DNA of 64,000 nt from Streptomyces sp. NRRL F-2664 (GTDB lineage: Bacteria > Actinomycetota > Actinomycetes > Streptomycetales > Streptomycetaceae), in contig NZ_JOFX01000019.1 of the NCBI RefSeq assembly GCF_000719345.1, forward strand, positions 1 to 64,000, in the 5' to 3' direction. A program made the position numbers and the translations under genes. The notes beneath the pieces are model-generated. The model was not told where the DNA came from. It saw nothing but the letters and a program-made list of their open reading frames with translations, and did not search any database. Positions within the stretch are counted from its first letter, which is position 1. Each line of letters opens with the position of its first letter. Below are positions 46,318 to 54,863 of the stretch, one piece after another.

Positions 46318-47324
46318 CGGCTGCCCCTCTTGATGTACTCCTCCAGCTGCGCGGCCTCGGCGGCGGTGACGATCTGCGGTCCGGTGAGCACCGGGCGGCC
46401 GCCGCCGAGGACGTCCGCGTTGTAGCGGTAGAGCCAGAGCAGGTCGACGGCCTGGTATCCCTGCAGGTAGGGCTGCTGGTCCACGGCGAAGCCCAGGGCG
46501 CCGGACTCCAGGTCGCGGGCCACGGAGTCGTTCAGGTCGAAGGTGTCGACCTCGGCCTTGCTGCCGGCGGCCTCCTTCGCCTTGATCGCGGTGGGCGCGA
46601 AAGGCGCGCCGAGGGTGACGACCGCGTCGACGGACGGGTCCGCCTGGAGCTTGGCCTGGATCGCCGCCTGGACGGACGGCATGTTGGTGCCTTCGACGTA
46701 CAGGTTCTCCATCGTTCCGGAGAAGGTCTTCTTGGCGCCGGCGCAGCGCTGCTCGTGGCCGACGTTGCCCTGCTCGTGCAGGACGCAGACGGCGTTCTTG
46801 CGACTGCGCTTGTTCAGCTCGGTCCCGACGGCCTCGCCGGCGATCTCCTCGTCCTGCCCGATGTGGGTGAGCGCCCCGTACGCGGCGGACTGGGCGGATC
46901 CGGAGTTGACCGTGATCACCGGGATGCCGGCCTTGACGGCTTTGGCCACGACGTCCTTCAGTGCCTCCGGCTTGGCCAGGCTCACGATGATCCCGTCGAC
47001 CTTCTGGTCGATGGCGTTCTGCACGAACTGCGCCTGCTGCTGGGCCTGGTCGTCGTGGGCGTAGACGAAGTTGATGTTGTCCTTCGCCGCGGCCTCCTTG
47101 GCGCCCTTCTGGACGATGTCCCAGAAGGTGTCGCCGTCGCCCGCGTGGGTGACCATCGCGAAGGTCCAGCGCGGGGTGCTGACGGCCGGCCGGCCCGCCT
47201 CGGCGGCCTTGGCGCGCTCCTCGGCGCGCTTGCCGCCCGTACTGCTGCATCCCGCGAGCGAGGCCCCCAGTACCGCCGCGAGCACCGCGCCCACGACGCG
47301 TACCCCTGTCCGAACCCTAGCCAC
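46314..47324 (-). CDS. Sugar ABC transporter substrate-binding lipoprotein (periplasmic-binding type 1)
   Basis: 336 residues. Signal with lipobox LAGC (C26), a Lys/Glu-rich linker, then a type-1 binding protein fold (about 50-335) as in RbsB/Frc[44 protein letters not shown]. Captures the sugar outside the cell for the permease. Starts at GTG 47324. It begins the operon and faces the Gfo/Idh oxidoreductase gene across a repeat-rich spacer. Confidence 0.94.
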   Translation of the reverse strand: MARVRTGVRVVGAVLAAVLGASLAGCSSTGGKRAEERAKAAEAGRPAVSTPRWTFAMVTHAGDGDTFWDIVQKGAKEAAAKDNINFVYAHDDQAQQQAQFVQNAIDQKVDGIIVSLAKPEALKDVVAKAVKAGIPVITVNSGSAQSAAYGALTHIGQDEEIAGEAVGTELNKRSRKNAVCVLHEQGNVGHEQRCAGAKKTFSGTMENLYVEGTNMPSVQAAIQAKLQADPSVDAVVTLGAPFAPTAIKAKEAAGSKAEVDTFDLNDSVARDLESGALGFAVDQQPYLQGYQAVDLLWLYRYNADVLGGGRPVLTGPQIVTAAEAAQLEEYIKRGSR

Positions 47325-47351
47325 GTCGCCGCGCCCTTCCCTCGTCCGTCT

Positions 47352-47470
47352 CGTCGGTCGTCCCGGCGGTCATGCCGTCGGCCGTCCCGTGCGTCATGCC
47401 GTCGGTCGTACCGGCCGGCATGCCATCGGTGTCCCGTGCGGCACGCCGTCGGTCGTACCGCCTGGCGTGC
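47352..47470. repeat. Five-copy 24 bp minisatellite
   Basis: Units at 47352-47375, 47376-47399, 47400-47423, 47424-47446 (23 bases) and 47447-47470, consensus CGTCGGTCGTCCCG followed by a variable part ending in (C/G)ATGC. It occupies the leader/promoter side of the sugar-transport operon, 28 bases upstream of the binding-protein start. Copy number changes by slippage would alter spacing to that gene. Confidence 0.7.
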
Positions 47471-47555
47471 CGCCCCGTCATCATTCGGTCATTCCGGTTT
47501 CAGCCGCCCAGTATCCGCCACAGTGGACCATGAAGGGCCATCGGGGCATGCGCGC

Positions 47556-47623
47556 GCAGATCGACACGACGGGATCGCAGATCAGCGTGCGGAGAGCGCA
47601 GATCCCGCGCGAGCGGATTGACA
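47556..47623. promoter_or_regulatory. Three CGCAGATC iterons and a TTGACA box upstream of the Gfo/Idh gene
   Basis: GCAGATC begins at 47556, 47577 and 47598, exactly 21 bases apart (two helical turns), placing all copies on one DNA face. TTGACA at 47618-47623 is a good -35 candidate 30 bases before the ATG; no clear -10 follows. The rest of the 328 bp divergent spacer (47325-47652) holds only the minisatellite. Confidence 0.6.
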
Positions 47624-47652
47624 GGTTCCTCCCGCGGGGCCAGGTTGAGTCC

Positions 47653-48666
47653 ATGCGCATCGGGCTCATCGGAACTGGCCGGATCGGTTCGTTCCACGCG
47701 GCGGCGCTCGCCCGCCACCCGGAGGCGGGGTCGCTCCTCCTCGCGGACTCCGATCCGGCGCGGGCGGCCCGCCTCGCCGACCGGCTCGGGGCCACCGCCG
47801 CGCCCTCCGTGGAGCAGGTCTTCACCTGGGGCGTGGACGCGGTGGTCGTGGCGTCCTCCACCGACGGGCACGCGGAACTGGTCGTACGGGCGGTACGCGG
47901 CGGGCTCCCGGTGTTCTGCGAGAAGCCGGTGGCCCCCGACCTGAACCGCACGCTGTCGGTGCTGCGCGAGGTGACGGCCCTGGGCGGGCTGCTCCAGGTG
48001 GGCTTCATGCGGCGCTTCGACGCCGGCTACCGCACGGCCCGGGAGCTGGTCCGCTCGGGCGCCCTGGGCCGGCTGCACACCGTGCGCACGACCACGGCGG
48101 ACCCGGCGCCGCCCACCGCCGACTACCTGGCGACGTCGGGCGGCCTGTACCGGGACTGCATGGTGCACGACTTCGACATGGTGCGGTGGGTGACCGGGCA
48201 CGAGGTGGCGGAGGTGTACGCGGCCGGGTCGGACGCCGGTCCGCCGCAGTTCCGGCAGACGGGCGACGTCGACACGGCGGCAGCGGTCCTCACCCTGGAC
48301 GACGGGACGCTGGTCACGGCCACCGGGACCCGGTGCAACGGCGCCGGGTACGACGTGCGGATGGAGCTGGCCGGGGAGCGCGACCAGGTCTCCGCCGGGC
48401 TGGACGACCGCACCCCGATCGCCTCGACCGAACCGAACGGCCCGCCGCCGGCCAGCAAGCCGTGGACCGGCTTCCTGGAACGCTTCGGCCCGGCCTACGA
48501 GGCGGAGCTGGACGCCTTCGTCCGGCTGGTGCGCGGCGAGTGCGAGAACCCGTGCGACGGGCGCGAGGCCCTGGCCGCGCTCCGGGTCGCGGAGGCATGC
48601 GAGCTGTCGCGGCGGGAGCGGCGCCGGGTCCGCCTGGAGGAGCTCCCGGACCTGCCGGACCGGTGA
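47653..48666 (+). CDS. Gfo/Idh/MocA-family oxidoreductase (inositol 2-dehydrogenase-like)
   Basis: 337 residues. N-terminal NAD(P)-binding GTGRIGSFH; CEKPVAPD with the catalytic-site Lys; C-terminal domain with HDFDMVRWVTG, where the His and Asp are typical of inositol/scyllo-inositol dehydrogenases. Divergent from the CUT2 sugar transporter, whose substrate it may oxidise (inference). The ATG at 47653 is where the dinucleotide fold starts; longer in-frame sequence runs through the iterons. Confidence 0.92.
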   Translation: MRIGLIGTGRIGSFHAAALARHPEAGSLLLADSDPARAARLADRLGATAAPSVEQVFTWGVDAVVVASSTDGHAELVVRAVRGGLPVFCEKPVAPDLNRTLSVLREVTALGGLLQVGFMRRFDAGYRTARELVRSGALGRLHTVRTTTADPAPPTADYLATSGGLYRDCMVHDFDMVRWVTGHEVAEVYAAGSDAGPPQFRQTGDVDTAAAVLTLDDGTLVTATGTRCNGAGYDVRMELAGERDQVSAGLDDRTPIASTEPNGPPPASKPWTGFLERFGPAYEAELDAFVRLVRGECENPCDGREALAALRVAEACELSRRERRRVRLEELPDLPDR

Positions 48667-48847
48667 GCGGCCCGGCGGGCGGACCGGCGGGCGGCTCGGT
48701 GGCCGGAACGGTGAGCGGGGCATCCGGACACCCTACGGCGGTGTTCCCGTACTGACTGCGGCGCTTTCCGGCCACGCTGGGGGCGCACCGGGCGGCCAGG
48801 CCCCACTCGGGGGCGCCGGCACTCGAAAGTCAGCCTCTCGGGACCTC

Positions 48848-49777
48848 TCAGGCGGCGGGCGCCGGGCTGACCGCCCGTCGCCCCCAGACGGTGCCGACCA
48901 GGACCAGCACGACGCCGGCGTAGCCGAGGGGGCCCAGGTGCTCCCCGCCGACGGCGATGCCGGCTACGGCCGCCCACAGGGGCTCGGTGCCCAGCAGCAG
49001 GCTGACCCGGGAGGGCGAGGTACGGCGTACGGCCCACATCTGCACGAAGAAGGCGAAGAGCGTGCAGAAGACGGAGAGGAACGCGAGGCCTGCCCACTGC
49101 GCCGGTCCGAAGTCGGCTGCGGCGGCCCAGGGCGTGGCACCGGTCCCGGGCACGGCGGCCAGCAGGGCGAAGACGAGCACGGCCCCGCCGAGTTGCACGG
49201 TGGTCAGCGACAGCGGGTCGGCGCCGCCGAGGCCGTCGGACCGGGCCATCAGCAGCACGTGCAGGGTCCGGGCGAGAGCGGCGCCGAGGATGAGCAGGTC
49301 CCCAAGACCCGGCGCGGTGAAACCGGCCCCCTGGGTGAGGAGGACGACGCCGAGGACCGAGGCGGCAGCGGCTCCGAGAAAGCCGCCGGAGGGCGCCTTC
49401 CGCTTCACCGCGGCATCGGCGAGGGGCGTGAAGATCATGGTCAGGCTGATGATCAGCCCGGCGTTGGTGGCGGAGGTGTGGACGACCCCGTAGGTCTCCA
49501 GGAGGAAGATCCCGCCGAGTACGAGCCCCAGCAGCCCGGAGCCGCGCAGCTGCGCGGGGGTGAGCGCCCGCAGCCGCGCCCACCCGGCGACGACCAGCAC
49601 GGGCAGCACGAGCGCGAACCGCAGCACGAGCACGGCGATCACGGTGTGCGCGGTGGTGATCCCCTTGGCGGCGAGATAGCTCCCGCCCCACACGACGGCA
49701 ACGGCCAGCACGGGCAGATCGGCGAGCCGGGCGGCACGGCGGGGCGCGGCGGTCAGGGGCGGCGCGGCAAGGGTCAC
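48848..49777 (-). CDS. EamA-family (DMT) transporter
   Basis: 309 residues, about ten hydrophobic helices in two EamA repeats (PVLAVAVVWGGSYLAAKGI; GLIISLTMIFTPLADA). GTG 49777 was chosen because GGAG lies 6 bases upstream; an earlier in-frame GTG (17 codons up) has no ribosome site. Probably exports a metabolite. It converges with the oxidoreductase gene with about 180 bases between stops. Confidence 0.9.
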   Translation of the reverse strand: MTLAAPPLTAAPRRAARLADLPVLAVAVVWGGSYLAAKGITTAHTVIAVLVLRFALVLPVLVVAGWARLRALTPAQLRGSGLLGLVLGGIFLLETYGVVHTSATNAGLIISLTMIFTPLADAAVKRKAPSGGFLGAAAASVLGVVLLTQGAGFTAPGLGDLLILGAALARTLHVLLMARSDGLGGADPLSLTTVQLGGAVLVFALLAAVPGTGATPWAAAADFGPAQWAGLAFLSVFCTLFAFFVQMWAVRRTSPSRVSLLLGTEPLWAAVAGIAVGGEHLGPLGYAGVVLVLVGTVWGRRAVSPAPAA

Positions 49778-50277
49778 GGAAGTCTCCAGCAGGCGATCGG
49801 GAAGTGGAGACACCGGCGGCTCGCACGCTCGCGGGCACACCGTACCGGAGCCGATCATGCCGAGCCACCCGATTCGGAGCCGTAGGCCGGCGCCGCGCAG
49901 CGAGCCGGCCCCGTGGCCGCTCTCCCCGCGGCCTTCCGGTCCTCGTCCCGGGGCCTGCTCCCTGCTCAGGCCTTCGCGTGCCCCGGCCGGTGCCGCCGCA
50001 TGGCCCACGGAGCGGCCGGCCGGGACAGGGCTGGGCAGCCGGCCGAGCCGGGACGTACCGACCGGCCCCCACCGGACCGGCCCACGCCGGCGGCAACCCG
50101 CATCGCCTCCGGGGCTGCGGCCGACGAGCGAGGCCGGCCTCGCTCCGGAGCGCGAACGGGCTTGTCCGAGCGGCAAGCATCACGGGAAACCTGTCGGCTC
50201 CCCCGGCTGCGTCGACGCCGGCCACGACGGAGCTGCGCCACGGCGGTCCTCGCGGCACCCGGCCCGGCGAGGAGGGC
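49778..50277. other. Intergenic stretch without a recognisable gene
   Basis: About 500 bases between the EamA start and the RibD-type reductase. Open frames here have Pro/Arg/Ala-biased compositions on both strands and no ribosome sites or known motifs. I see no repeat apart from the 24 bp tandem duplication at its right end. Confidence 0.6.
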
Positions 50278-50324
50278 CACTCACCGACGGTGCGGAAGGA
50301 TCACTCACCGACGGTGCCGAAGGA
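50278..50324. repeat. 24 bp tandem duplication at the end of the reductase gene
   Basis: CACTCACCGACGGTGC(G/C)GAAGGA occurs at 50278-50300 and 50302-50324 with a single mismatch. The right copy encodes the C-terminal SFGTVGE and stop codon of the reductase; the left copy lies just past the stop. A recent slippage or duplication event. Confidence 0.75.
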
Positions 50325-50918
50325 CGCCCGGCCGGTGGGCCGGTAGGTGTGGATGGCCGTTCCGGAGGGGGTCGTACGGGAGGCCTTCAGCTGGTAGGCG
50401 GTCGGCAGCCCGCCGGTGGGGAAGAGCCGCCGCCCGGCACCCAGCACCACCGGGAACACCAGCAGATTGACCTCGTCGACAAGATCCCGGGCGAGGAGCC
50501 ACTGCGCGAGCCTCCCGCTCCCGTGCACCTGCAACTCCCCCTCCAGCGCGTCCTTGACCCGGACGATCTCGCTCTGCAGGTGCTCCCCGTGGAACACGGT
50601 GGCCGGCCCCCAGGCCGGCTCCTTGAGGGTGGTCGAGGCGACGTACTTCGGCAGCCGGTTCAACCCGCCCGCCACGGGGTCACCCGGCTCGTCGTGCTCG
50701 GGCCAGTACCCCGCGAAGATCTCGTACGTGCGCCGCCCGAGCAGGAACGCCCCGGCCCGCCCGAACACCTCGGTGATGAACTCCCCCATCCCCTCGTCGA
50801 CGTACGGCGCGACCCACCCCCCGTACCCGAACCCGTCACTCCGGTCCTCCTCGGGCCCGCCCGGCGCCTGCATCACGCCGTCCAGCGTGACGAAGGTGGT
50901 CAGTGTCAGCTCGGCCAT
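50301..50918 (-). CDS. Dihydrofolate-reductase-like protein (RibD C-terminal family)
   Basis: 205 residues of the RibD_C/DHFR-like fold: LTTFVTLDGVMQAPGGPEED, FLLGRRTYEIFAGYWP, VHGSGRLAQWLLARDLVDEVNLLVFPVVLGAGRRLFP. These lone RibD_C proteins are NADPH-binding reductases of unknown substrate. The ATG at 50918 has GAGGAG 6 bases upstream. Divergent from the SDR gene. Confidence 0.92.
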   Translation of the reverse strand: MAELTLTTFVTLDGVMQAPGGPEEDRSDGFGYGGWVAPYVDEGMGEFITEVFGRAGAFLLGRRTYEIFAGYWPEHDEPGDPVAGGLNRLPKYVASTTLKEPAWGPATVFHGEHLQSEIVRVKDALEGELQVHGSGRLAQWLLARDLVDEVNLLVFPVVLGAGRRLFPTGGLPTAYQLKASRTTPSGTAIHTYRPTGRASFGTVGE

Positions 50919-51146
50919 TTCCACTCCTCGCTCGATGCTCCTCAGGGGTTCAGACTCCCGCCTCCGCCGAAACTCGTCGCGCCGCCACGCACGCCGTATC
51001 CGGCTGTCTCCCTCGCCTACCTGATCGAGTCCGGCGGGCTCTGGCGTTTCCGGCAGCCCGGGAACGCGGGGTCGGATTTTTGCCAGCGGTGGAGGGGTGG
51101 GGGCTATTTGATTGAAGCCGCAACCAAGCGATGCGGGAGGAAGAGC

Positions 51147-51881
51147 ATGGACAGGAACACTGTGGCGCTGGTGACCGGTGGAAGTCGGGGGATCGGGGCG
51201 GCCGTTGCCGTGCGGCTCGCCGAGGGCGGGGCGGACGTCGCCATCACGTACGTCAGCGATGCCGAGGCCGCGGGGCGCGTGGTCAAGGCGGTGGAGGCCC
51301 TCGGGCGGCGCGCTGTCGCACTGCGGGCCGATGCGGGGGACGCGGCGGAGGTCGCGAACGCCGTCGGGGAGACCGTGCGGCGCTTCGGGCGGCTCGACGT
51401 GCTCGTCAACAACGCCGGTGTCGGGGCGGTCGGGCCGCTGGAGGCGGTGGGGGCCGGCGATGTCGACCGGGTGCTCGGGGTCAATGTGCGCGGGGCGTTC
51501 CTCGCGGCCCAGGCGGCCGCGGCACGCATGCGGGAGGGCGGCCGGATCATCACCATCGGCAGCTGCATGGCGCAGCGGGTGCCCGGGCCGGGCGGAGTGC
51601 TCTACGCGACGAGCAAGGCCGCGACGATCGGGCTGACGAAGGCTCTGGCGCGGGAACTCGGGGGCCGCGGGATCACCGCGAACGTCGTGCATCCGGGGCC
51701 CGTCGACACGGACATGAACCCGGCGGACGGACCGTACGCGGGGCCGCAGGCGGCGATGACGGCGCTGGGCCGCTTCGGGAGGGCGGAGGAGGTCGCGGAC
51801 GTGGTGGCCTTCCTCGCCGGGCCGCGGGCGGCCTACGTCACGGGCGCGGAGTTCGCGGTGGACGGCGGCCACGCGGCCTGA
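51147..51881 (+). CDS. SDR-family oxidoreductase
   Basis: 244-residue classical short-chain dehydrogenase/reductase: TGGSRGIG, NNAG, catalytic Ser in TIGSCMA, YxxxK (YATSK), and C-terminal FAVDGG. Resembles 3-oxoacyl-ACP-reductase-like SDRs. GGGAGG precedes the ATG. Divergent from the RibD-type reductase across 228 bases. Substrate unknown. Confidence 0.94.
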   Translation: MDRNTVALVTGGSRGIGAAVAVRLAEGGADVAITYVSDAEAAGRVVKAVEALGRRAVALRADAGDAAEVANAVGETVRRFGRLDVLVNNAGVGAVGPLEAVGAGDVDRVLGVNVRGAFLAAQAAAARMREGGRIITIGSCMAQRVPGPGGVLYATSKAATIGLTKALARELGGRGITANVVHPGPVDTDMNPADGPYAGPQAAMTALGRFGRAEEVADVVAFLAGPRAAYVTGAEFAVDGGHAA

Positions 51882-52538
51882 CCCTCGCCGGACGCGCGGA
51901 CCGAGACGACCCGAGGCGCCCTCTCCGTTGCGCCCGAGGGAACCGACCCGCCTCCCGGCGGGCCGCTCCCGGGATTTGGCGGCCAGGGCCAGGGAGCCCC
52001 GGATCAAGGCGGGGCCCGGAGCAGGGGTACGGCGGTCGGCGCTGGGCCCGTGCCGGGAGCCGGATCCGAAAGCCGAGCCCGCGGGCCGAACCGCCGGGCC
52101 TCGGAGACCGCGCTGGGCCAGGCCCACGGGCCAGGCCCGGGGGCCGAGCCCGCGGGCAGAACCGTCCGGCCTCGGCGGCCGGTGCTGAACCATGACCGGG
52201 GCCCGGGCCCGGCGGCCGACGCCGCCGCCCGGGCGGTCCTGACCGACTGATCTCGGCGGCCCCCCTGGGCCCCCGGGCCCGAGCGTCTCCCCCGGCCCGG
52301 CGCCCGGGAAGGCAGACCACCGACCCTGCCCCCGCCCTTGGAATCAACCCGCCAGCAAGGTAAGGAGCGCTTCACTGGGCGGGTTTCGCCAGCTGTGACG
52401 CTCCAGCTCGGCACTTCGTCCTCTCACGCGGGGATGTCCACGCCAAGACCTACCTGCCCGGCCGCCTACGCTCTTCTTGGCGCCGTCCCACCCTGCGACG
52501 GGTCAGGGCGCGCAATGCGCCGCGGAGCGAGGAGGGAC
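51882..52538. other. Long GC-rich spacer with a 33 bp imperfect direct repeat
   Basis: 657 bases between the SDR and ankyrin genes. A 33-base sequence (52073-52105) recurs at 52144-52176 with a few mismatches; core GCCGAGCCCGCGGGC. Open frames are Pro/Arg/Gly-rich on all strands and lack ribosome sites. The last 200 bases are less GC-rich and likely hold the ankyrin-gene promoter, not otherwise recognised. Confidence 0.55.
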
Positions 52539-53792
52539 ATGGGCGAAGAACCACTCATAGCGGCGGTACGGAGCGGGGACGCTCGGGCAGTGGATGCACT
52601 GCTGGAAGCAGGCGCCGACCCCGACACCACAGACGAGCACGGCACGCCCGCGCTGTGTCTGGCGGTCGACACCTTCGACCTCCCGATCGTCGAGTCCCTG
52701 ATGGCATCGGGCCGGCTGGACCGGGTCGACGCCGACGGACGCACACCACTGCTGCGCGCGATCGACCGCGGCCACCGCGACATCTCACACGCGCTCATCC
52801 GCAACGGAGCGAAGCTGTGGGCCAAAGATGCCGAAGGGCGAGACGCCCTGGCACTGGCCCGGTACTGGCACGAGACAGACGTCATGACGGAGTTGCGCCG
52901 AAGGACCGGCCGTCCCGGACCGGCCGAGGTCAGAACCGTCCGATCCGAGGACGGGACAACCTGCGGTGAGCTGTCGCTGGGGGGCCTGAAGGTCAGGACC
53001 GGTCATACGGCAATCCTCACAGACCTGGAGCCGCGGTACGGCATCACTGTCGCGTTCGAGGAACTGCTGTCCCGCGCTCTGGCCGAACCGGACGTGGACC
53101 ACGAAGTGTGGTGGGTGACGACGTACCTGCTCCAGCAGCGGCATGACCCCACCACCTGGGGAACGGCAGCCGCCATGCGCGACCGGACGGACCCCGAGGA
53201 ACGGTACTTCGGTGCCGAGGTCCTCCGCCTGATCAGCCTCTTCGACGAGAGCGAGGAATCGCCGTACGCCGCCCGTCTCGTCGACCTCTTCCTGCCCTGG
53301 GTCGCCGACGAACCGGATCCGCGCGTGACATGGGTACTGACTGCCGGACTGTGCGATGCCGGGTATGCGGACCCGCGAGCCGAGGGGCCGATGCCCGCGC
53401 TCACCCGACACGCCGACGGAAAGGTCCGCAGCTGGGCGATCTCGGGACTGGCGCATGCGATCGCGGCGGGAAAGCCCGAGGCGCTGACCGCTGTCGTGGA
53501 GCGCACGATGGACGAGAGTGCGGCAGTCCGCCGGGCTGCCTGCTATGGACTGGCCTCCGCTCCGGCCCACGCCGTAACCGCATGGGATGCGCTCGCCGCA
53601 TGCCTTGCAGACGAGGACGAGAGCGTCCGCGTGGAGGCCGCGGTTCGGCTCGCCCTGCACGACGACCCGCGCGGCGACGAAGTCCTCCGCGGCCTCGATC
53701 ACGACGACGAGGCCTCCCCCTACCACTGGCGGCTCTACGACGTGAGGCGTCACCTCTTCAGCAGGACGGACACCTCGCCTGCCGACGAGTAG
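52539..53792 (+). CDS. Ankyrin-repeat and HEAT-repeat protein
   Basis: 417 residues, cytoplasmic. Three N-terminal ankyrin repeats (about 1-105: PLIAAVRSGDARAVDALLEAGADPDTTDEHGTPALCLAVD...GRTPLLRAIDRGHRDISHALIRNGAKL). A middle all-helical region follows (about 140-300). HEAT-like repeats (about 290-400: VRSWAISGLAHAI, VRRAACYGLASAP, VRVEAAVRLALHDDP) end it. A protein-protein interaction scaffold of unknown partner. GGAGGGAC precedes the ATG. Its last 35 bases overlap the convergent endonuclease-like gene. Confidence 0.88.
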   Translation: MGEEPLIAAVRSGDARAVDALLEAGADPDTTDEHGTPALCLAVDTFDLPIVESLMASGRLDRVDADGRTPLLRAIDRGHRDISHALIRNGAKLWAKDAEGRDALALARYWHETDVMTELRRRTGRPGPAEVRTVRSEDGTTCGELSLGGLKVRTGHTAILTDLEPRYGITVAFEELLSRALAEPDVDHEVWWVTTYLLQQRHDPTTWGTAAAMRDRTDPEERYFGAEVLRLISLFDESEESPYAARLVDLFLPWVADEPDPRVTWVLTAGLCDAGYADPRAEGPMPALTRHADGKVRSWAISGLAHAIAAGKPEALTAVVERTMDESAAVRRAACYGLASAPAHAVTAWDALAACLADEDESVRVEAAVRLALHDDPRGDEVLRGLDHDDEASPYHWRLYDVRRHLFSRTDTSPADE

Positions 53793-54768
53793 GAGACGCA
53801 CGCCTCAGAAGAGGGCTCTTCCTGGAACGGCGAGCACGCCCACCGAGCGCTCTGGAGCATCCGGCGCCGCTTGGGCTGCTCAAGGCAGCAATCGGCTTGC
53901 TCACTCCTGCCAACTCGATCGCCCCCTGGTGCGGGCGGCGGTTCAGGTCGGTGTGGACGGCGTGGTGGTCCGAGTACAGGCTCGGCAGGACGCGGTGCGT
54001 GCGCGGGGTGAGGCCGCGCAGGAAGACGTAGTCGAACGTGCTGTTCCAGTCGGTGGTCGGCGTGCAGGCGTCGGTGTCGGCGGAGGGGTCCGAGGGGCGG
54101 CAGCCCGGGTCCGTGGCCGTGGCCAGGGCCCACATCGGGGCGAGTTCGGGGGCGTGCGGCGCGGCGTTGAAGTCGCCGAGGACGATGGCGCGGTCGTGGC
54201 GGGCGACTTCCGCCGCCAGCACCTCGACCTGACCCGCCCGCACCTGGGGCTGCCGACGCTCGGCGAGGTGGGTGTTGAAGACGCGGACGGGCCGGCCGCC
54301 CACCAGCGTGGTGACGGCCAGGTACCCGCGGTCCTCCGAGCCTCCATCGGGGTACTCGACGCTGGCCCGGTCCGTCATCGGCGCTGCCGAGAGGATCGCC
54401 TGCCCGTAGCCGCCCGGCTGCCACGGCAGCCCTCCGCAGCGGTTCCAGTTCCGCAGGACCGACCCGTATGCGACCCGGTAGACCAGCCCGTAGGCATCCT
54501 CCAGGTGGGCGCGGATCTGCTCGACGTCCCGTACGCACGCCTCCTGCAGGCCGATGACCTGCGGTGCGTACGCGGCGATGTCCGTCGCACGGCCGTAGTT
54601 GAGCCCGCTCCCGCCGCACGGGTTGCAGATGTTCCACGTACCGACCCGGTCCGGTACGGCCTGCGCGGGGACGGGGACGCCGCCGGGCGGTGCGCCGGGG
54701 CCCAGGAGCAGCAGCATGCATGCCGCGGCCATCGTGCCCGCCGCCCACCGCGCGCCCCTTCTCGACAC
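53758..54768 (-). CDS. Secreted endonuclease/exonuclease/phosphatase-family protein with odd C-terminal tail
   Basis: 336 residues. Signal peptide (VSRRGARW then GTMAAACMLLLLGPGAP), then an EEP domain: VGTWNICNPC, IGLQEAC (Glu), VFNTHLA, LGDFNAAPHAP (Asp/Asn), DYVFLRG and SDHHAVHTDL (terminal His). The domain ends there, but about 60 more residues follow that are Ser/Arg-rich and unlike the family, finishing inside the opposite ankyrin gene. The original stop was probably lost. GTG 54768 follows GGGAGG at 5 bases. Confidence 0.85.
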   Translation of the reverse strand: MSRRGARWAAGTMAAACMLLLLGPGAPPGGVPVPAQAVPDRVGTWNICNPCGGSGLNYGRATDIAAYAPQVIGLQEACVRDVEQIRAHLEDAYGLVYRVAYGSVLRNWNRCGGLPWQPGGYGQAILSAAPMTDRASVEYPDGGSEDRGYLAVTTLVGGRPVRVFNTHLAERRQPQVRAGQVEVLAAEVARHDRAIVLGDFNAAPHAPELAPMWALATATDPGCRPSDPSADTDACTPTTDWNSTFDYVFLRGLTPRTHRVLPSLYSDHHAVHTDLNRRPHQGAIELAGVSKPIAALSSPSGAGCSRALGGRARRSRKSPLLRRASPTRRQARCPSC

Positions 54769-54863
54769 CGTCACCTCCCCGCCAGTGGACGCACATCATC
54801 ACACGACGCCCGCGGCGCCGAATCCAGGTGCTCGCCGGTCGGTCCGTCCGGCATCATCGCGGC

